64,000 nt of DNA from SZAS-79 sp965279075 (GTDB lineage: Bacteria; Pseudomonadota; Gammaproteobacteria; Burkholderiales; SG8-39): the NCBI GenBank assembly GCA_965279075.1, contig CBDIHI010000006.1, forward strand, positions 62,001 through 126,000. The letters are read 5' to 3'. Below, piece by piece: positions 33,482 through 42,307 of this stretch. Numbering within the stretch: the first letter of the stretch is position 1; the number at the start of each line of letters is the position of its first letter. The translations under genes and the position numbers were made by a program. The notes under the pieces are model-generated. The model was not told the DNA's origin and made no database searches. It saw nothing but the letters and a program-made list of their open reading frames with translations.

Positions 33482-33524
33482 AATCGTCCGCACAGGGCCC
33501 GCCCGAGGCCCAGAGGAGACATCA

Positions 33525-35189
33525 ATGGAAAAGATCTGGCTGCAAAGCTACCCTCCCGGCGTGCCTGCCGAGGTCGATTACGGCGAGTACAAGTCGGTCG
33601 GTGAACTGTTCGAGAAGGCCGTCAAGGAGTTCGCGGACCGCCCCGCGTTCCACTGCATGGGCAGGACGATCAGCTTCGCGGAGCTCGACCGGATGTCCGC
33701 GGCGTTCGGCGCCTGGCTGCAGGCGAGGGGGATGACCAAGGGCTCCCGCGTGGCCCTGATGATGCCCAACGTCCTTCAGTACCCGGTGTGCCTCTACGGC
33801 ACGCTGCGTTCCGGCTGCACGGTGGTCAACGTCAACCCGCTCTACACGGCGCGCGAGCTCGAGCACCAGCTCAACGACTCGGGCGCCGAGGTGATCGTGG
33901 TGCTGGAGAATTTCGCCCACGTGTTGCAGGAGGTCATCGCGCGTACGCCGGTCAAGCACGTCGTCGTCGCGTCGCTGGGCGACATGCTCGGGCTGAAGGG
34001 GGCGCTGGTCAATTTCGTCGTGCGCAACGTGAAGAAGATGGTGCCCGCGTTCGAGCTGCCTGCGGCGGTCCGCTTCAACGCAATGCTCTCGCAGGGCTCC
34101 GGCATGAGCCTGAAGCCGGTGGAGATCGGCCACGAGGACATCGCCTTCCTGCAGTACACGGGGGGCACCACCGGGGTGTCCAAGGGGGCGATGCTGCTCA
34201 ACCGCAACATCCTCGCCAACATCGCCCAGGCCAACGCCTGGCTGATGCCGGGGCTGAAGGGCGAGGTGCCGATGATCATCACGGCGCTGCCGCTGTATCA
34301 CATCTTCTCGCTCACGGTGAACTGCCTGCTGATGATGAAGAGCGGCGGGTGCAACATCCTGATCACCAACCCGCGCGACATCCCCGGATTCGTGAAGGAA
34401 CTGGGCAAGCACCGCTATAACATGATCACGGGCGTGAACACGCTGTTCAACGCGCTGCTCAACCACCCGGACTTCGCCCGGCTCGACTTCTCCCTGCTGA
34501 AGGTCACCGGTGGCGGGGGCATGGCCGTGCAGAAGGTCGTGGCCGACCGCTGGAAGCAGGTCACCGGCAGCACGCTGCTCGAGGGCTACGGCCTGACCGA
34601 GACGAGCCCGGTGGCGACGATGAACCCGCTCGACCTCGCCAGCTACAGCGGTTCGATCGGCCTGCCGGTGCCCTCTACCGAGATCGCGATCCGCGACGAC
34701 GACAAGAAGGACGTGAAGCAGGGCGAGTCGGGCGAGATCTGCATCCGGGGCCCGCAGGTGATGCCCGGCTACTGGCAGCGCCCGGACGAGACGGCGAAGG
34801 TGCTCGGGCCCGACGGGTTCCTCTACACCGGCGACGTCGGCGTGATGGACGAGAAGGGCTACGTGCGCATTGTCGACCGCAAGAAGGACATGATCCTGGT
34901 CTCGGGCTTCAACGTGTACCCCAACGAGATCGAGCAGGTGGTGGCGATGCACCCGGGCGTCCTCGAGGTGGCCGCGATCGGCGTGCCCGACGAGCACTCC
35001 GGCGAGGTGCCGAAGATCTTCATCGTGAAGCGGGATCCCGGCCTGACCGAGCAGGAAGTGCTGGAGTACTGCAAGGAGCAGCTGACCGGCTACAAGCGGC
35101 CGAAGCTCGTAGAGTTCCGCGCCGAGCTGCCGAAGACCAACGTAGGCAAGATCCTGCGCCGTGCATTGCGCGACGAGAAGAAGGCCTGA
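33525..35189 (+). CDS. fadD: Long-chain acyl-CoA synthetase (FadD-like)
   Basis: A 554-residue AMP-forming ligase. The P-loop YTGGTTGVSKGAMLLNRN lies near residues 213-230, the A8 motif FLYTGDVGVMDEKGYV near 435, and the terminal catalytic lysine in KTNVGKILRRALRDEKK. The FadD linker motif DRKKDMILVSGFNVYPNEIE is present. AGAGGAGA precedes the ATG. It may activate fatty acids or an aromatic acid; long-chain FadD is the best match by length and order. It is the last clear member of the rightward paa run. Confidence 0.9.
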   Translation: MEKIWLQSYPPGVPAEVDYGEYKSVGELFEKAVKEFADRPAFHCMGRTISFAELDRMSAAFGAWLQARGMTKGSRVALMMPNVLQYPVCLYGTLRSGCTVVNVNPLYTARELEHQLNDSGAEVIVVLENFAHVLQEVIARTPVKHVVVASLGDMLGLKGALVNFVVRNVKKMVPAFELPAAVRFNAMLSQGSGMSLKPVEIGHEDIAFLQYTGGTTGVSKGAMLLNRNILANIAQANAWLMPGLKGEVPMIITALPLYHIFSLTVNCLLMMKSGGCNILITNPRDIPGFVKELGKHRYNMITGVNTLFNALLNHPDFARLDFSLLKVTGGGGMAVQKVVADRWKQVTGSTLLEGYGLTETSPVATMNPLDLASYSGSIGLPVPSTEIAIRDDDKKDVKQGESGEICIRGPQVMPGYWQRPDETAKVLGPDGFLYTGDVGVMDEKGYVRIVDRKKDMILVSGFNVYPNEIEQVVAMHPGVLEVAAIGVPDEHSGEVPKIFIVKRDPGLTEQEVLEYCKEQLTGYKRPKLVEFRAELPKTNVGKILRRALRDEKKA

Positions 35190-35207
35190 CATGCGGGAAG
35201 GCCCGAC

Positions 35208-36116
35208 ATAGCGCCCGGCAACCTGCTGAAAGGCCTGGGCTGGATCGCGATCTGCATCCTGTGCTGGGCGCCGATGTTCCCGGTCGCCAAGCGCAGCCTG
35301 GCGACGATCGACGCGTTCTCGCTCGGCACGCTGCGCTACGTGCTGGGCCTCGCGATCTTCGTCGTGCTGCTGTGGGCGATGGAAGGGCGGCAGGCATTCC
35401 GCTATGGCACGCGGCTCTGGCCCGCGGTTGCGTTCGGCATCATCGGCATCACCGGGTTCAACCTCCTGGTCTGGTACGGGCTGAACTTCACGCGGCCCGA
35501 GCACGCCGGCATCCTGATGGCGCTGCAGACGCCCCTGACCGCGCTCGCGCTGTGGCTGTTGCGCGGCCAGCGACCGGCGGCGTTCACGCTGGGCTGTGTG
35601 GCGGTCGCCATATGCGGCGTGGTGCTCGTGATCACCAAGGGGGATTTCGGGCGCGCCTTCGAGGGCGGGTCGCTGTTCGGCGACGTGCTCGTCCTGCTCG
35701 GCGCGGTCTGCTGGGTGGTCTACACCCTGGGCGGCGGGCGTTTCACGGGATGGTCGCCGCTGCGCATGACCACGCTCACCTGCATACCCGGCGGACTCGG
35801 GCTGCTGGCGGCCAACGCGTTCGCGGTGTCGGTGGGGTTCGTGCAGGTTCCGTCGGTGGAAGCCATCGCTTCGGTCTGGTGGCAACTTCTCTATTTCGCG
35901 GCCGGCAGCGTGGTGCTCGGCGTGCTCGGCTTCAACGCGGGCGTGAAGCACCTAGGCGCGTTGAATGCGATGCTGATGATCAACCTCGTGCCGGTCGGCG
36001 TGTTCGCGATCGAGGCGGCGCTGGGCAGGCGCTACGAGGCCGTGGAGATCGCCGGCGCCGCGATCGTGATCGGGGCGCTCGCGGCCAACAACCTGTACCT
36101 GCGGCGCTCGAACTGA
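35208..36116 (+). CDS. EamA/DMT family permease with non-standard start
   Basis: A membrane protein of about 302 residues with ten hydrophobic segments and two EamA repeats (one ending near SALRGQRP-type loop after GILMALQTPLTAL, the other starting at LLGAVCWVVYTLGG). The first in-frame ATG (35274) would cut off most of the first membrane helix. In-frame codons before it encode APGNLLKGLGWIAICILCW, a normal EamA N-terminus, and the codon before that is ATA at 35208 with GGAAGG six bases upstream. It probably exports a metabolite; substrate unknown. It follows fadD by 18 bases. Confidence 0.8.
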   Translation: MAPGNLLKGLGWIAICILCWAPMFPVAKRSLATIDAFSLGTLRYVLGLAIFVVLLWAMEGRQAFRYGTRLWPAVAFGIIGITGFNLLVWYGLNFTRPEHAGILMALQTPLTALALWLLRGQRPAAFTLGCVAVAICGVVLVITKGDFGRAFEGGSLFGDVLVLLGAVCWVVYTLGGGRFTGWSPLRMTTLTCIPGGLGLLAANAFAVSVGFVQVPSVEAIASVWWQLLYFAAGSVVLGVLGFNAGVKHLGALNAMLMINLVPVGVFAIEAALGRRYEAVEIAGAAIVIGALAANNLYLRRSN

Positions 36117-36130
36117 GCAGGTGACCGCGC

Positions 36131-38557
36131 TCAGGGCGCGGGGACCAGCCGCAGCGTCCGGTGGGCGCCGGATTCGATCCGCCTGCGGTCGGTCACCATC
36201 GGGATGTACTCGCCGTTCGCCCACGCACCGGTGAAATCCTTGTAGTGCGGAGAAAGCCGGTTGCCGGATTGCCCGCCAGAGTGGATGAAGAGCGATTTCT
36301 CAGGGTCGGCGAGGTCGTAGATCGCCCGCAGGCTCGGCGCGTGCCGGCTCGTGAAGGGCGTGGCCTCGTCGTAGAGATAGTGCTGCCCGACGTTCACGGT
36401 ATAGGCGTCGCCCGCGGAAGGCGCCTCGATGTCGAACAGGGGGGCGAGCAGGGGCTGCCGGCCCAGGGGGCGATGCTCATGGCGGGCCTTGTGCGCCTCG
36501 CCCCAGCGCCACGCACTCACATCGCCGCCGTAGCGCCTCGCTAGGTCCGCGAGTGCGACCTCGAGCGACCTGGACAGCACTTCCGCGCAGGCCTCGACCG
36601 CCGGCGTCCTCACATCGTCGCACCAGCGCGACTGCCCGTCCCGGTCGGCGAGCACGTTGATGATGAACTGCGCGCGCGGGGCCCAGTTGGGCTTGAACGC
36701 GTCCCCGAGTTCGTCGGCGTAGATGCGGCGCGCGAGCTCCCGCCACCAGGCCGCGAGGATCAGCGGCTCGGCGAGGTCCCTTCGCATCTCGCCATTCCAC
36801 TCGCCGAGCATGGCCAGTGCGCGGCGCGAGGCCTCGCCCTTCGGGGTCGTGGCGAGCAGCAGCGGCATCGCTTCGCGCATCGCCAGCGACAGCACGTCGG
36901 CGTGCATGCGCGCGAAGCTTGCGGCATCGTGCTGCGGCGTTGCCTCGAGCAGCGCGCCTATCCGGTCCGCGCGGTAGGGCGGTTGCCATTCGCTGGTGAT
37001 GAAGGGCTTGTAGCCGGGGGCCGTGATCTTGTCGTTGGCGGTCCACAGCCGGCCGCTGGCCGGGTTGTAGCTTTGCGGCAGGTCCTCGAAGGGGATGAAG
37101 CCGTCCCAGTCATATTTCGCGTCCCAGCCGGGCGCGGGCGCCTGGCCCTTCAGGTCGTTGGCGGGCTTGCGCACGGGCACGCGGCCCGCGGCGACGTAGC
37201 CGATGTTGCCCTCGACGTCGGCGTACAGCATGTTCTGCTGCGGGGCGTTGAACTTGCGCGCCGCCGCGAGGAATTCCGTCCACGACCGTGCGCGGCCGAT
37301 CTCGAGCGAAGACTGGATGGTGAGGTCGTCCTCCGCGAGTCCGGTCCACGAGAAAGCCATCGCGTATCCACGTGGCGTCGCGTCCAGCGCCAGCTTCGAC
37401 ACGTCCGAGATCACCGGCCCGTGGCGCGTGATGCGCACATCGAGTTTCACGTCGTCTGCGCCCTTGACCCGGATCGTCTCCAGGACCCGCTTGAACGGCT
37501 GCGGGCCGTCGGGCGTCGCGTATCCGCCGCCCGGGTCGAGCCGCTCGAGGTAGAGGTCCTGCACGTCCGGGCCTGTGTTCGTATAGCCCCAGGCCACTTG
37601 GTCGTTGCGACCGAGCGTGACGACCGGCACGCCCGGCAGCGTGGCGCCGATCAGGTTCAGTCCCGGGGTGTGCAGGTGGGCGAAGTACCAGACGGCGGGC
37701 GCGGTCAGCGACAGGTGCGGGTCGTTGGCGAGCAGCGGCTTGCCGCTGGCGCTGCGCGACCCGGCCACGACCCAGTTGTTCGATCCAGCGCCCTCCGGCA
37801 GGCCCGGCGGGGCCAGCGCCAGGACCCGCTCCATGTCGGTTTCGGCAAGGCGAAGCGCTTCCTTTTCCAGGCCGCCGTAGAGTTCCTTGAGGTTCGCAAT
37901 GGGCAGGGGCGCGTCGCCCGGGTAGGGCGGCAGGAGTTCCTGGATGCGCGCGAGCGGCAGGGTCTTCGCGAGCCGCATGCGCAGAAGTTCGTTGCGCCAG
38001 TTGCCGCCGAGGTCCCAGGCCATCATCTTTACCCAGACAATGGTGTCGACCGGCGACCAGGGCTCGGGGCGGGCGCCTGTCAGCAGGAATTCGACCGGGA
38101 GGACCGGGCCGGAGGCCAGGAATGCGTTCACCCCGGCGGCGTAGGCGTCCAGAACTGCGCGGGTATCCGGGTCCAGCTTGGGCAGGGTGGCTTCGGCCGA
38201 TCGACGCACCCCGATGGTGCGTAGGAAGCGGTCGGTGTCCAGCGCGGGCGGTCCCAGGATCTCCGCCAGCCGCCCGGAGCCGATCCGCCGGTTGACCTCC
38301 ATCTGCCAGAGCCGGTCCTGGGCGTGGACGTAGCCCAGCGCGTAGGCGGCATCAGCCTGGCTGGCGGCGTAGATGTGCGGGATGCCGTAGGGGTCGCGGA
38401 CGATTTCGACCGCCGCCTTCAGGCCCGGAGCGAGGACTTCGCCCTCAAGCTTCGGCAGGGATTGCCGTTGGTATACGTAAGCGATGGCGATCGCCAGGGC
38501 TGTGAGGAGTGCCAGCAGCCCCAACAGGACCGCGGCAGAGCGGGCAAGCCATCGCAT
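36131..38557 (-). CDS. Penicillin acylase family protein (Ntn hydrolase)
   Basis: An 808-residue exported precursor. The N-terminal hydrophobic segment (residues 8-28, AAVLLGLLALLTALAIAIAYV) directs export. The nucleophile Ser259 follows Gly in EGAGSNNWVVAG, where autocleavage releases alpha (about 230 residues) and beta (about 550) chains, as in penicillin G acylase. Members hydrolyse amides such as acyl-homoserine lactones or beta-lactams; which applies here is unknown. The start is the ATG at 38557. The gene is divergent from a PHA depolymerase gene and convergent with the EamA gene. Confidence 0.88.
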   Translation of the reverse strand: MRWLARSAAVLLGLLALLTALAIAIAYVYQRQSLPKLEGEVLAPGLKAAVEIVRDPYGIPHIYAASQADAAYALGYVHAQDRLWQMEVNRRIGSGRLAEILGPPALDTDRFLRTIGVRRSAEATLPKLDPDTRAVLDAYAAGVNAFLASGPVLPVEFLLTGARPEPWSPVDTIVWVKMMAWDLGGNWRNELLRMRLAKTLPLARIQELLPPYPGDAPLPIANLKELYGGLEKEALRLAETDMERVLALAPPGLPEGAGSNNWVVAGSRSASGKPLLANDPHLSLTAPAVWYFAHLHTPGLNLIGATLPGVPVVTLGRNDQVAWGYTNTGPDVQDLYLERLDPGGGYATPDGPQPFKRVLETIRVKGADDVKLDVRITRHGPVISDVSKLALDATPRGYAMAFSWTGLAEDDLTIQSSLEIGRARSWTEFLAAARKFNAPQQNMLYADVEGNIGYVAAGRVPVRKPANDLKGQAPAPGWDAKYDWDGFIPFEDLPQSYNPASGRLWTANDKITAPGYKPFITSEWQPPYRADRIGALLEATPQHDAASFARMHADVLSLAMREAMPLLLATTPKGEASRRALAMLGEWNGEMRRDLAEPLILAAWWRELARRIYADELGDAFKPNWAPRAQFIINVLADRDGQSRWCDDVRTPAVEACAEVLSRSLEVALADLARRYGGDVSAWRWGEAHKARHEHRPLGRQPLLAPLFDIEAPSAGDAYTVNVGQHYLYDEATPFTSRHAPSLRAIYDLADPEKSLFIHSGGQSGNRLSPHYKDFTGAWANGEYIPMVTDRRRIESGAHRTLRLVPAP

Positions 38558-38619
38558 GGCGGGCAGGATACCGCCAGACCGGTCCGGGTGCCACGCCAGC
38601 CTCCCGGGGACTTCCGGCA

Positions 38620-39909
38620 ATGACGCCGCCCAATGCGGCGGTGCGGCAAAGCTGGTATAACACCAGTGTCACATTTTGGGGCATCCCTTTGCTCTATAGC
38701 CTCTTCGAAGCGCAGCACGCGGCGCTAGCGCCGATGCGATTCATGGCGGAACTGTCGCGCGGATGGTTCGGCCATCCCTTCAGCCCGTTCTCGTTGACGC
38801 CCCTCGCCAAGGAAATCACGGCGGGCAGCGACCTGTTCCTGCGGGTCACCAACCGCTACGAGAAGCCCAAGTGGGGCCTCGATTCCACGACCGTCGACGG
38901 GCGCGAAGTGGCCGTCGAGATGGAGGTCGCCCTCGACAAGCCGTTCTGCAGGCTGATCCATTTCAAGCGCGCCGAATCCGGCCGCGACGACGCGAAGATC
39001 CTCGTCGTGGCGCCGCTCTCGGGCCACCATGCGACGCTCCTGCGCGATACCGTGCGGACGATGCTGCCGCACAACGACGTCTACGTGACCGACTGGGTCG
39101 ACGCCCGCATGGTCCCGGTGGATGCTGGCGAGTTCGGCCTGGACGACTACATCGATTATGTGCGCGAGTTCATCCGCCTTCTGTCCCCGAACCTGAACGT
39201 CGTTTCGGTCTGCCAGCCGACCGTACCCGTGCTCGCGGCGATGTCGCTGATGGCGGCGGACGGCGAACCGGACCTGCCGAAGACAATGATCATGATGGGC
39301 GGGCCGATCGACGCGCGAAACAGCCCGACGGCGGTCAACAACCTCGCCACCAAGCGCCCGTACTCATGGTTCGAGCAGAAACTGATCCACCGCGTGCCGA
39401 TGAAGTATCCCGGCTTCTCGCGCCGCGTCTATCCCGGCTTCCTGCAGCACCTGGGCTTCGTCGCGATGAACCCGGACCGCCACATGAACGCGCACTGGGA
39501 GTACTACAACCAGCTGGTACAGAACGACGGCGACTCGGTCGATGCGCACCGCCGCTTCTACGACGAGTACAACGCGGTGCTGGACATGCCTGCCGAGTAC
39601 TACCTGGACACCATCAGGCGGGTGTTCCAGGAATTCCAGCTGCCCAAGGGCCGCATGTTCGTGCGCGAGCAATGGGTGCGGCCGGACAAGATCACGAAGA
39701 CGGCGCTCTTCACCATCGAGGGCGAGCACGACGACATCTCGGGCAGCGGCCAGACGGAATCCGCGCACGGCCTGTGCACCGGGATTCCCGCGGCGAAGCG
39801 CGAGCATTTCACCGTGCCCGACGTCGGCCACTACGGGATCTTCTCGGGCCGCCGCTACCGCGAGGTCATCTACCCCCGCATGCGCGAATTCATCCGCCGG
39901 CATCGCTAG
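38620..39909 (+). CDS. phaZ: Intracellular polyhydroxyalkanoate depolymerase (PhaZ type)
   Basis: A 429-residue alpha/beta hydrolase of the intracellular PHB depolymerase family. The nucleophile is a cysteine in VSVCQPTVPVLA (near residue 198) rather than serine. The block PLSGHHATLLRDTVRTMLP and the C-terminal GEHDDISGSGQT and VGHYGIFSGRRY carry the remaining catalytic acid and histidine. The ATG at 38620 has GGGGA nine bases upstream. A TTG at 38689 would give the N-terminus MLYSLFEAQHAAL seen in most family members, so the true start is uncertain. Confidence 0.88.
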   Translation: MTPPNAAVRQSWYNTSVTFWGIPLLYSLFEAQHAALAPMRFMAELSRGWFGHPFSPFSLTPLAKEITAGSDLFLRVTNRYEKPKWGLDSTTVDGREVAVEMEVALDKPFCRLIHFKRAESGRDDAKILVVAPLSGHHATLLRDTVRTMLPHNDVYVTDWVDARMVPVDAGEFGLDDYIDYVREFIRLLSPNLNVVSVCQPTVPVLAAMSLMAADGEPDLPKTMIMMGGPIDARNSPTAVNNLATKRPYSWFEQKLIHRVPMKYPGFSRRVYPGFLQHLGFVAMNPDRHMNAHWEYYNQLVQNDGDSVDAHRRFYDEYNAVLDMPAEYYLDTIRRVFQEFQLPKGRMFVREQWVRPDKITKTALFTIEGEHDDISGSGQTESAHGLCTGIPAAKREHFTVPDVGHYGIFSGRRYREVIYPRMREFIRRHR

Positions 39910-39914
39910 GGTAA

Positions 39915-40901
39915 TTACGACTGGTGCTGCGCGATCACCTGGTCGATCGCGCCGAAGACTGAATTCCCCCCGGCGTCGAGCATCTCGATCTTCACGCGAT
40001 CGCCGAATCTCAGGAACGGCGTCTTCGCTTCGCCACCCTCGATGACCTCCTCGGCGCGGCGCTCGAAGAGGCACCCTGCGCCGGTGGATCGGTCGCGGTT
40101 CGAGACCGTCCCCGAACCGATGATGGTCCCCGCGCCCAGCGGGCGGGTCCTTGCCGCGTGCTCGATCAGCCGCGGGAAGCTGAACTTCATGTCCTTGCCG
40201 CCGTTCGGCTTGCCGAGCAGCTCGCCGTTCACCCAGGCATGGCAGTCGAGGTGCACGCGGCGTCCGTCCCAGGCCTCGCCCAGCTCGTCGGGCGTCACCG
40301 CGACCGGGGACATCGACGAAGGCGGCTTCGACTGGAAGAACCCGAAGCCCTTGCCGAGCTCGTGCCCGATCAGATTGCGCAGGCTCACATCGTTCAGAAG
40401 CACGACCAGGCGCACGTGCAGGCCCGCCTTGTCGCGCTCCACGCCCATCGGCACGTCGCCGGTGATGACCGCGATCTCCATCTCGAGGTCGATGCCGTGG
40501 TCCTCGCTCACCGCGATCACGTCGTCGCACGGCCCGAGCAGCGGGTCCGAACAACCCTGGTACATCAGCGGTTCCTTCTTCCACCAGTCCGGCAGCTCCT
40601 GGCCGCGCGACTTGCGGATCAGTTCGGCGTGGATCAGGAACGCCGACCCGTCGGCGAACTGATTCGCGCGCGGCAGCGGGGCCATCAGCTGCTTCGGGTC
40701 GAGGTCGAAGATGCGCGGGGACTGACGCGCGTTCACCTCGTTGTAGATCTGCTCGAGCTGCGGGGCGCAATAGTCCCAGTCGTCGAGGGCGGCCTGCAGC
40801 GTCGGCGCGATGTGATCGGCCTTTAGGGCGTGCTTCAGGTCGCGCGAGGCGACCATCAGGCAGCCGTCGCGGGTGCCGTCTTTGAGCGTGGCAAGTTTCA
40901 T
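39915..40901 (-). CDS. Fumarylacetoacetate hydrolase family protein
   Basis: A 328-residue FAH-superfamily protein. Metal-binding acidic residues appear in VSEDHGIDLEMEIAVI, and the GSGTVSNRDRSTGAGCLFE block is typical of this subgroup. It is distinct from the fahA gene next door and shorter. The superfamily includes acylpyruvases, oxaloacetate decarboxylases and 2-oxo-acid hydratases; the reaction here is not assigned. It is transcribed in the same direction as fahA and hmgA with 76 bases between. Confidence 0.82.
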   Translation of the reverse strand: MKLATLKDGTRDGCLMVASRDLKHALKADHIAPTLQAALDDWDYCAPQLEQIYNEVNARQSPRIFDLDPKQLMAPLPRANQFADGSAFLIHAELIRKSRGQELPDWWKKEPLMYQGCSDPLLGPCDDVIAVSEDHGIDLEMEIAVITGDVPMGVERDKAGLHVRLVVLLNDVSLRNLIGHELGKGFGFFQSKPPSSMSPVAVTPDELGEAWDGRRVHLDCHAWVNGELLGKPNGGKDMKFSFPRLIEHAARTRPLGAGTIIGSGTVSNRDRSTGAGCLFERRAEEVIEGGEAKTPFLRFGDRVKIEMLDAGGNSVFGAIDQVIAQHQS

Positions 40902-40946
40902 GATGCGGGAGGCGGTGTGAGGGCGCGAATTATCTCAGACATGTGA

Positions 40947-40961
40947 GCCCGGCGTCCGGGC
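40947..40961 (-). terminator. GC-rich hairpin after fahA
   Basis: GCCCGG-CGT-CCGGGC perfect stem between fahA and the FAH-family gene. No T run follows on the minus strand, so it may be an attenuating or RNA-stabilising hairpin rather than a strong terminator. Confidence 0.35.
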
Positions 40962-40977
40962 CCCTTGGGGAGTGGGC

Positions 40978-42303
40978 TTAGCCGGTTGCAGCCGGCAGGA
41001 TCGTCCCGGCGGCCTCGCCGAAACCGATCGTCGCGAAGCCTTCGCGCTCGCAGCGCCCGCGCTGGATGACCTCGTCACCGTCGGCGACGAAAGCGCGCGT
41101 CTCGCCGGAAGGCAGTTTCACCGGGTTGGCGCCGCGCTGGGTCAGTTCGAGCATCGAGCCGACGCTGTCCGGCGTGTCGCCCGACAGCGTGCCGGTGCCG
41201 AGCAGGTCGCCCGGCGCGAGGTTGCAGCCGCTCGACGTGTGGTGGGTGACCATCTGGGCAAGCGTCCAGTACGCGTCGCGGTAGTTGCCGCGTGAAAGGC
41301 GCTCAGGCGGCGTGCCGGCCTCGCGCATCTTCGCGCTGCGCAGGTACATCTCCACATTGATCGAATAGCCGCCTTGCGACTGGTCAGCGGCGTCGCTGAG
41401 GTAGGGCAGCGGCGCGGGATCCCCGGCGGGCCGGCGGAAAGCCGCGGTGCGGTAGGGCTCCAGCGCGTCCATCGTTACGATCCACGGCGAGATCGTGGTG
41501 GCGAAATTCTTGGCGAGGAAGGGCCCCAGCGGCTGGTACTCCCAGGCCTGGATGTCGCGGGCCGACCAGTCGTTGAGTAGCACTGCGCCGAAGACATGGG
41601 ACGCGGCCTCGCCGATCTTCACCGGCTTGCCGAGGTCGTTGCCGGACCCGATGAAGAACCCGAGTTCGGTTTCGTAGTCGAGGTTCCTGCAGGCCCCGTA
41701 CACCGGCGTGTCGGCCGTCGGGGGCTTGAGCTGGCCACCGGGCCGCACCACCGGGGTTCCGCTCGCGACGATCGACGAAGCGCGGCCGTGGTAGCCGATC
41801 GGGACCCACTTGTAGTTGGGCATCAGCGGGTTGTCGGGGCGGAAGAACTTCCCGACGTTGGTGGCGTGGAAGACCGAGGTGTAGAAGTCCGTGTAATCGC
41901 CGATGCGCGCCGGCACCAGCAGTTGCACGGCGGCCATGGTCGCCAGGCAGCCTGTGCCGTTGGCCCTGCGATCCTCCCAGCCGGGCTCCCTGGATAGCGC
42001 GCGCGACAAGGCAAGCCGCAACTCGCGCCAGTGCGCGCGGCCCAGCGTCATCAGCGCATTGAGCGTCGGTTCCGCGCAGGCCGCCGCCGCGGACGCCGCT
42101 GCGCCCGTGAACCCGAGGGCCTTTGCAAATGCGGCAACGTCCAGGACCTGGTCGCCGATCGCAACGCCGCCGCGCGGCTGGGTCGCGCCATTGGGCAGGA
42201 ACACGCCGAACGGCAGGTTCTGGATCGGGAACTCGCAGCCGGCGGCGTTGGCGGAGTCGACCCAGCTCAGCCGCTTCGGGTCATGTGTTTCGTCGAGGGC
42301 CAT
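40978..42303 (-). CDS. fahA: Fumarylacetoacetase
   Basis: A 441-residue enzyme that splits 4-fumarylacetoacetate into fumarate and acetoacetate, the last step of tyrosine/homogentisate breakdown. YTDFYTSVFHATNVGKFFRP holds the catalytic His and metal-ligand Asp of FAH. YETELGFFIGSGNDLG and GAVLLNDWSARDIQAWEYQPLGPFLAKNF are the other ligand blocks. Full length for the family. It is four bases downstream of hmgA, so they form an operon. Confidence 0.95.
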   Translation of the reverse strand: MALDETHDPKRLSWVDSANAAGCEFPIQNLPFGVFLPNGATQPRGGVAIGDQVLDVAAFAKALGFTGAAASAAAACAEPTLNALMTLGRAHWRELRLALSRALSREPGWEDRRANGTGCLATMAAVQLLVPARIGDYTDFYTSVFHATNVGKFFRPDNPLMPNYKWVPIGYHGRASSIVASGTPVVRPGGQLKPPTADTPVYGACRNLDYETELGFFIGSGNDLGKPVKIGEAASHVFGAVLLNDWSARDIQAWEYQPLGPFLAKNFATTISPWIVTMDALEPYRTAAFRRPAGDPAPLPYLSDAADQSQGGYSINVEMYLRSAKMREAGTPPERLSRGNYRDAYWTLAQMVTHHTSSGCNLAPGDLLGTGTLSGDTPDSVGSMLELTQRGANPVKLPSGETRAFVADGDEVIQRGRCEREGFATIGFGEAAGTILPAATG

Positions 42304-42307
42304 CAGC

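Noticed and set aside
33522..35951. An 809-codon minus-strand frame opposite fadD and the EamA gene
   Set aside because: Low-complexity His/Gln/Arg-rich translation, fully antisense to a clear fadD gene.
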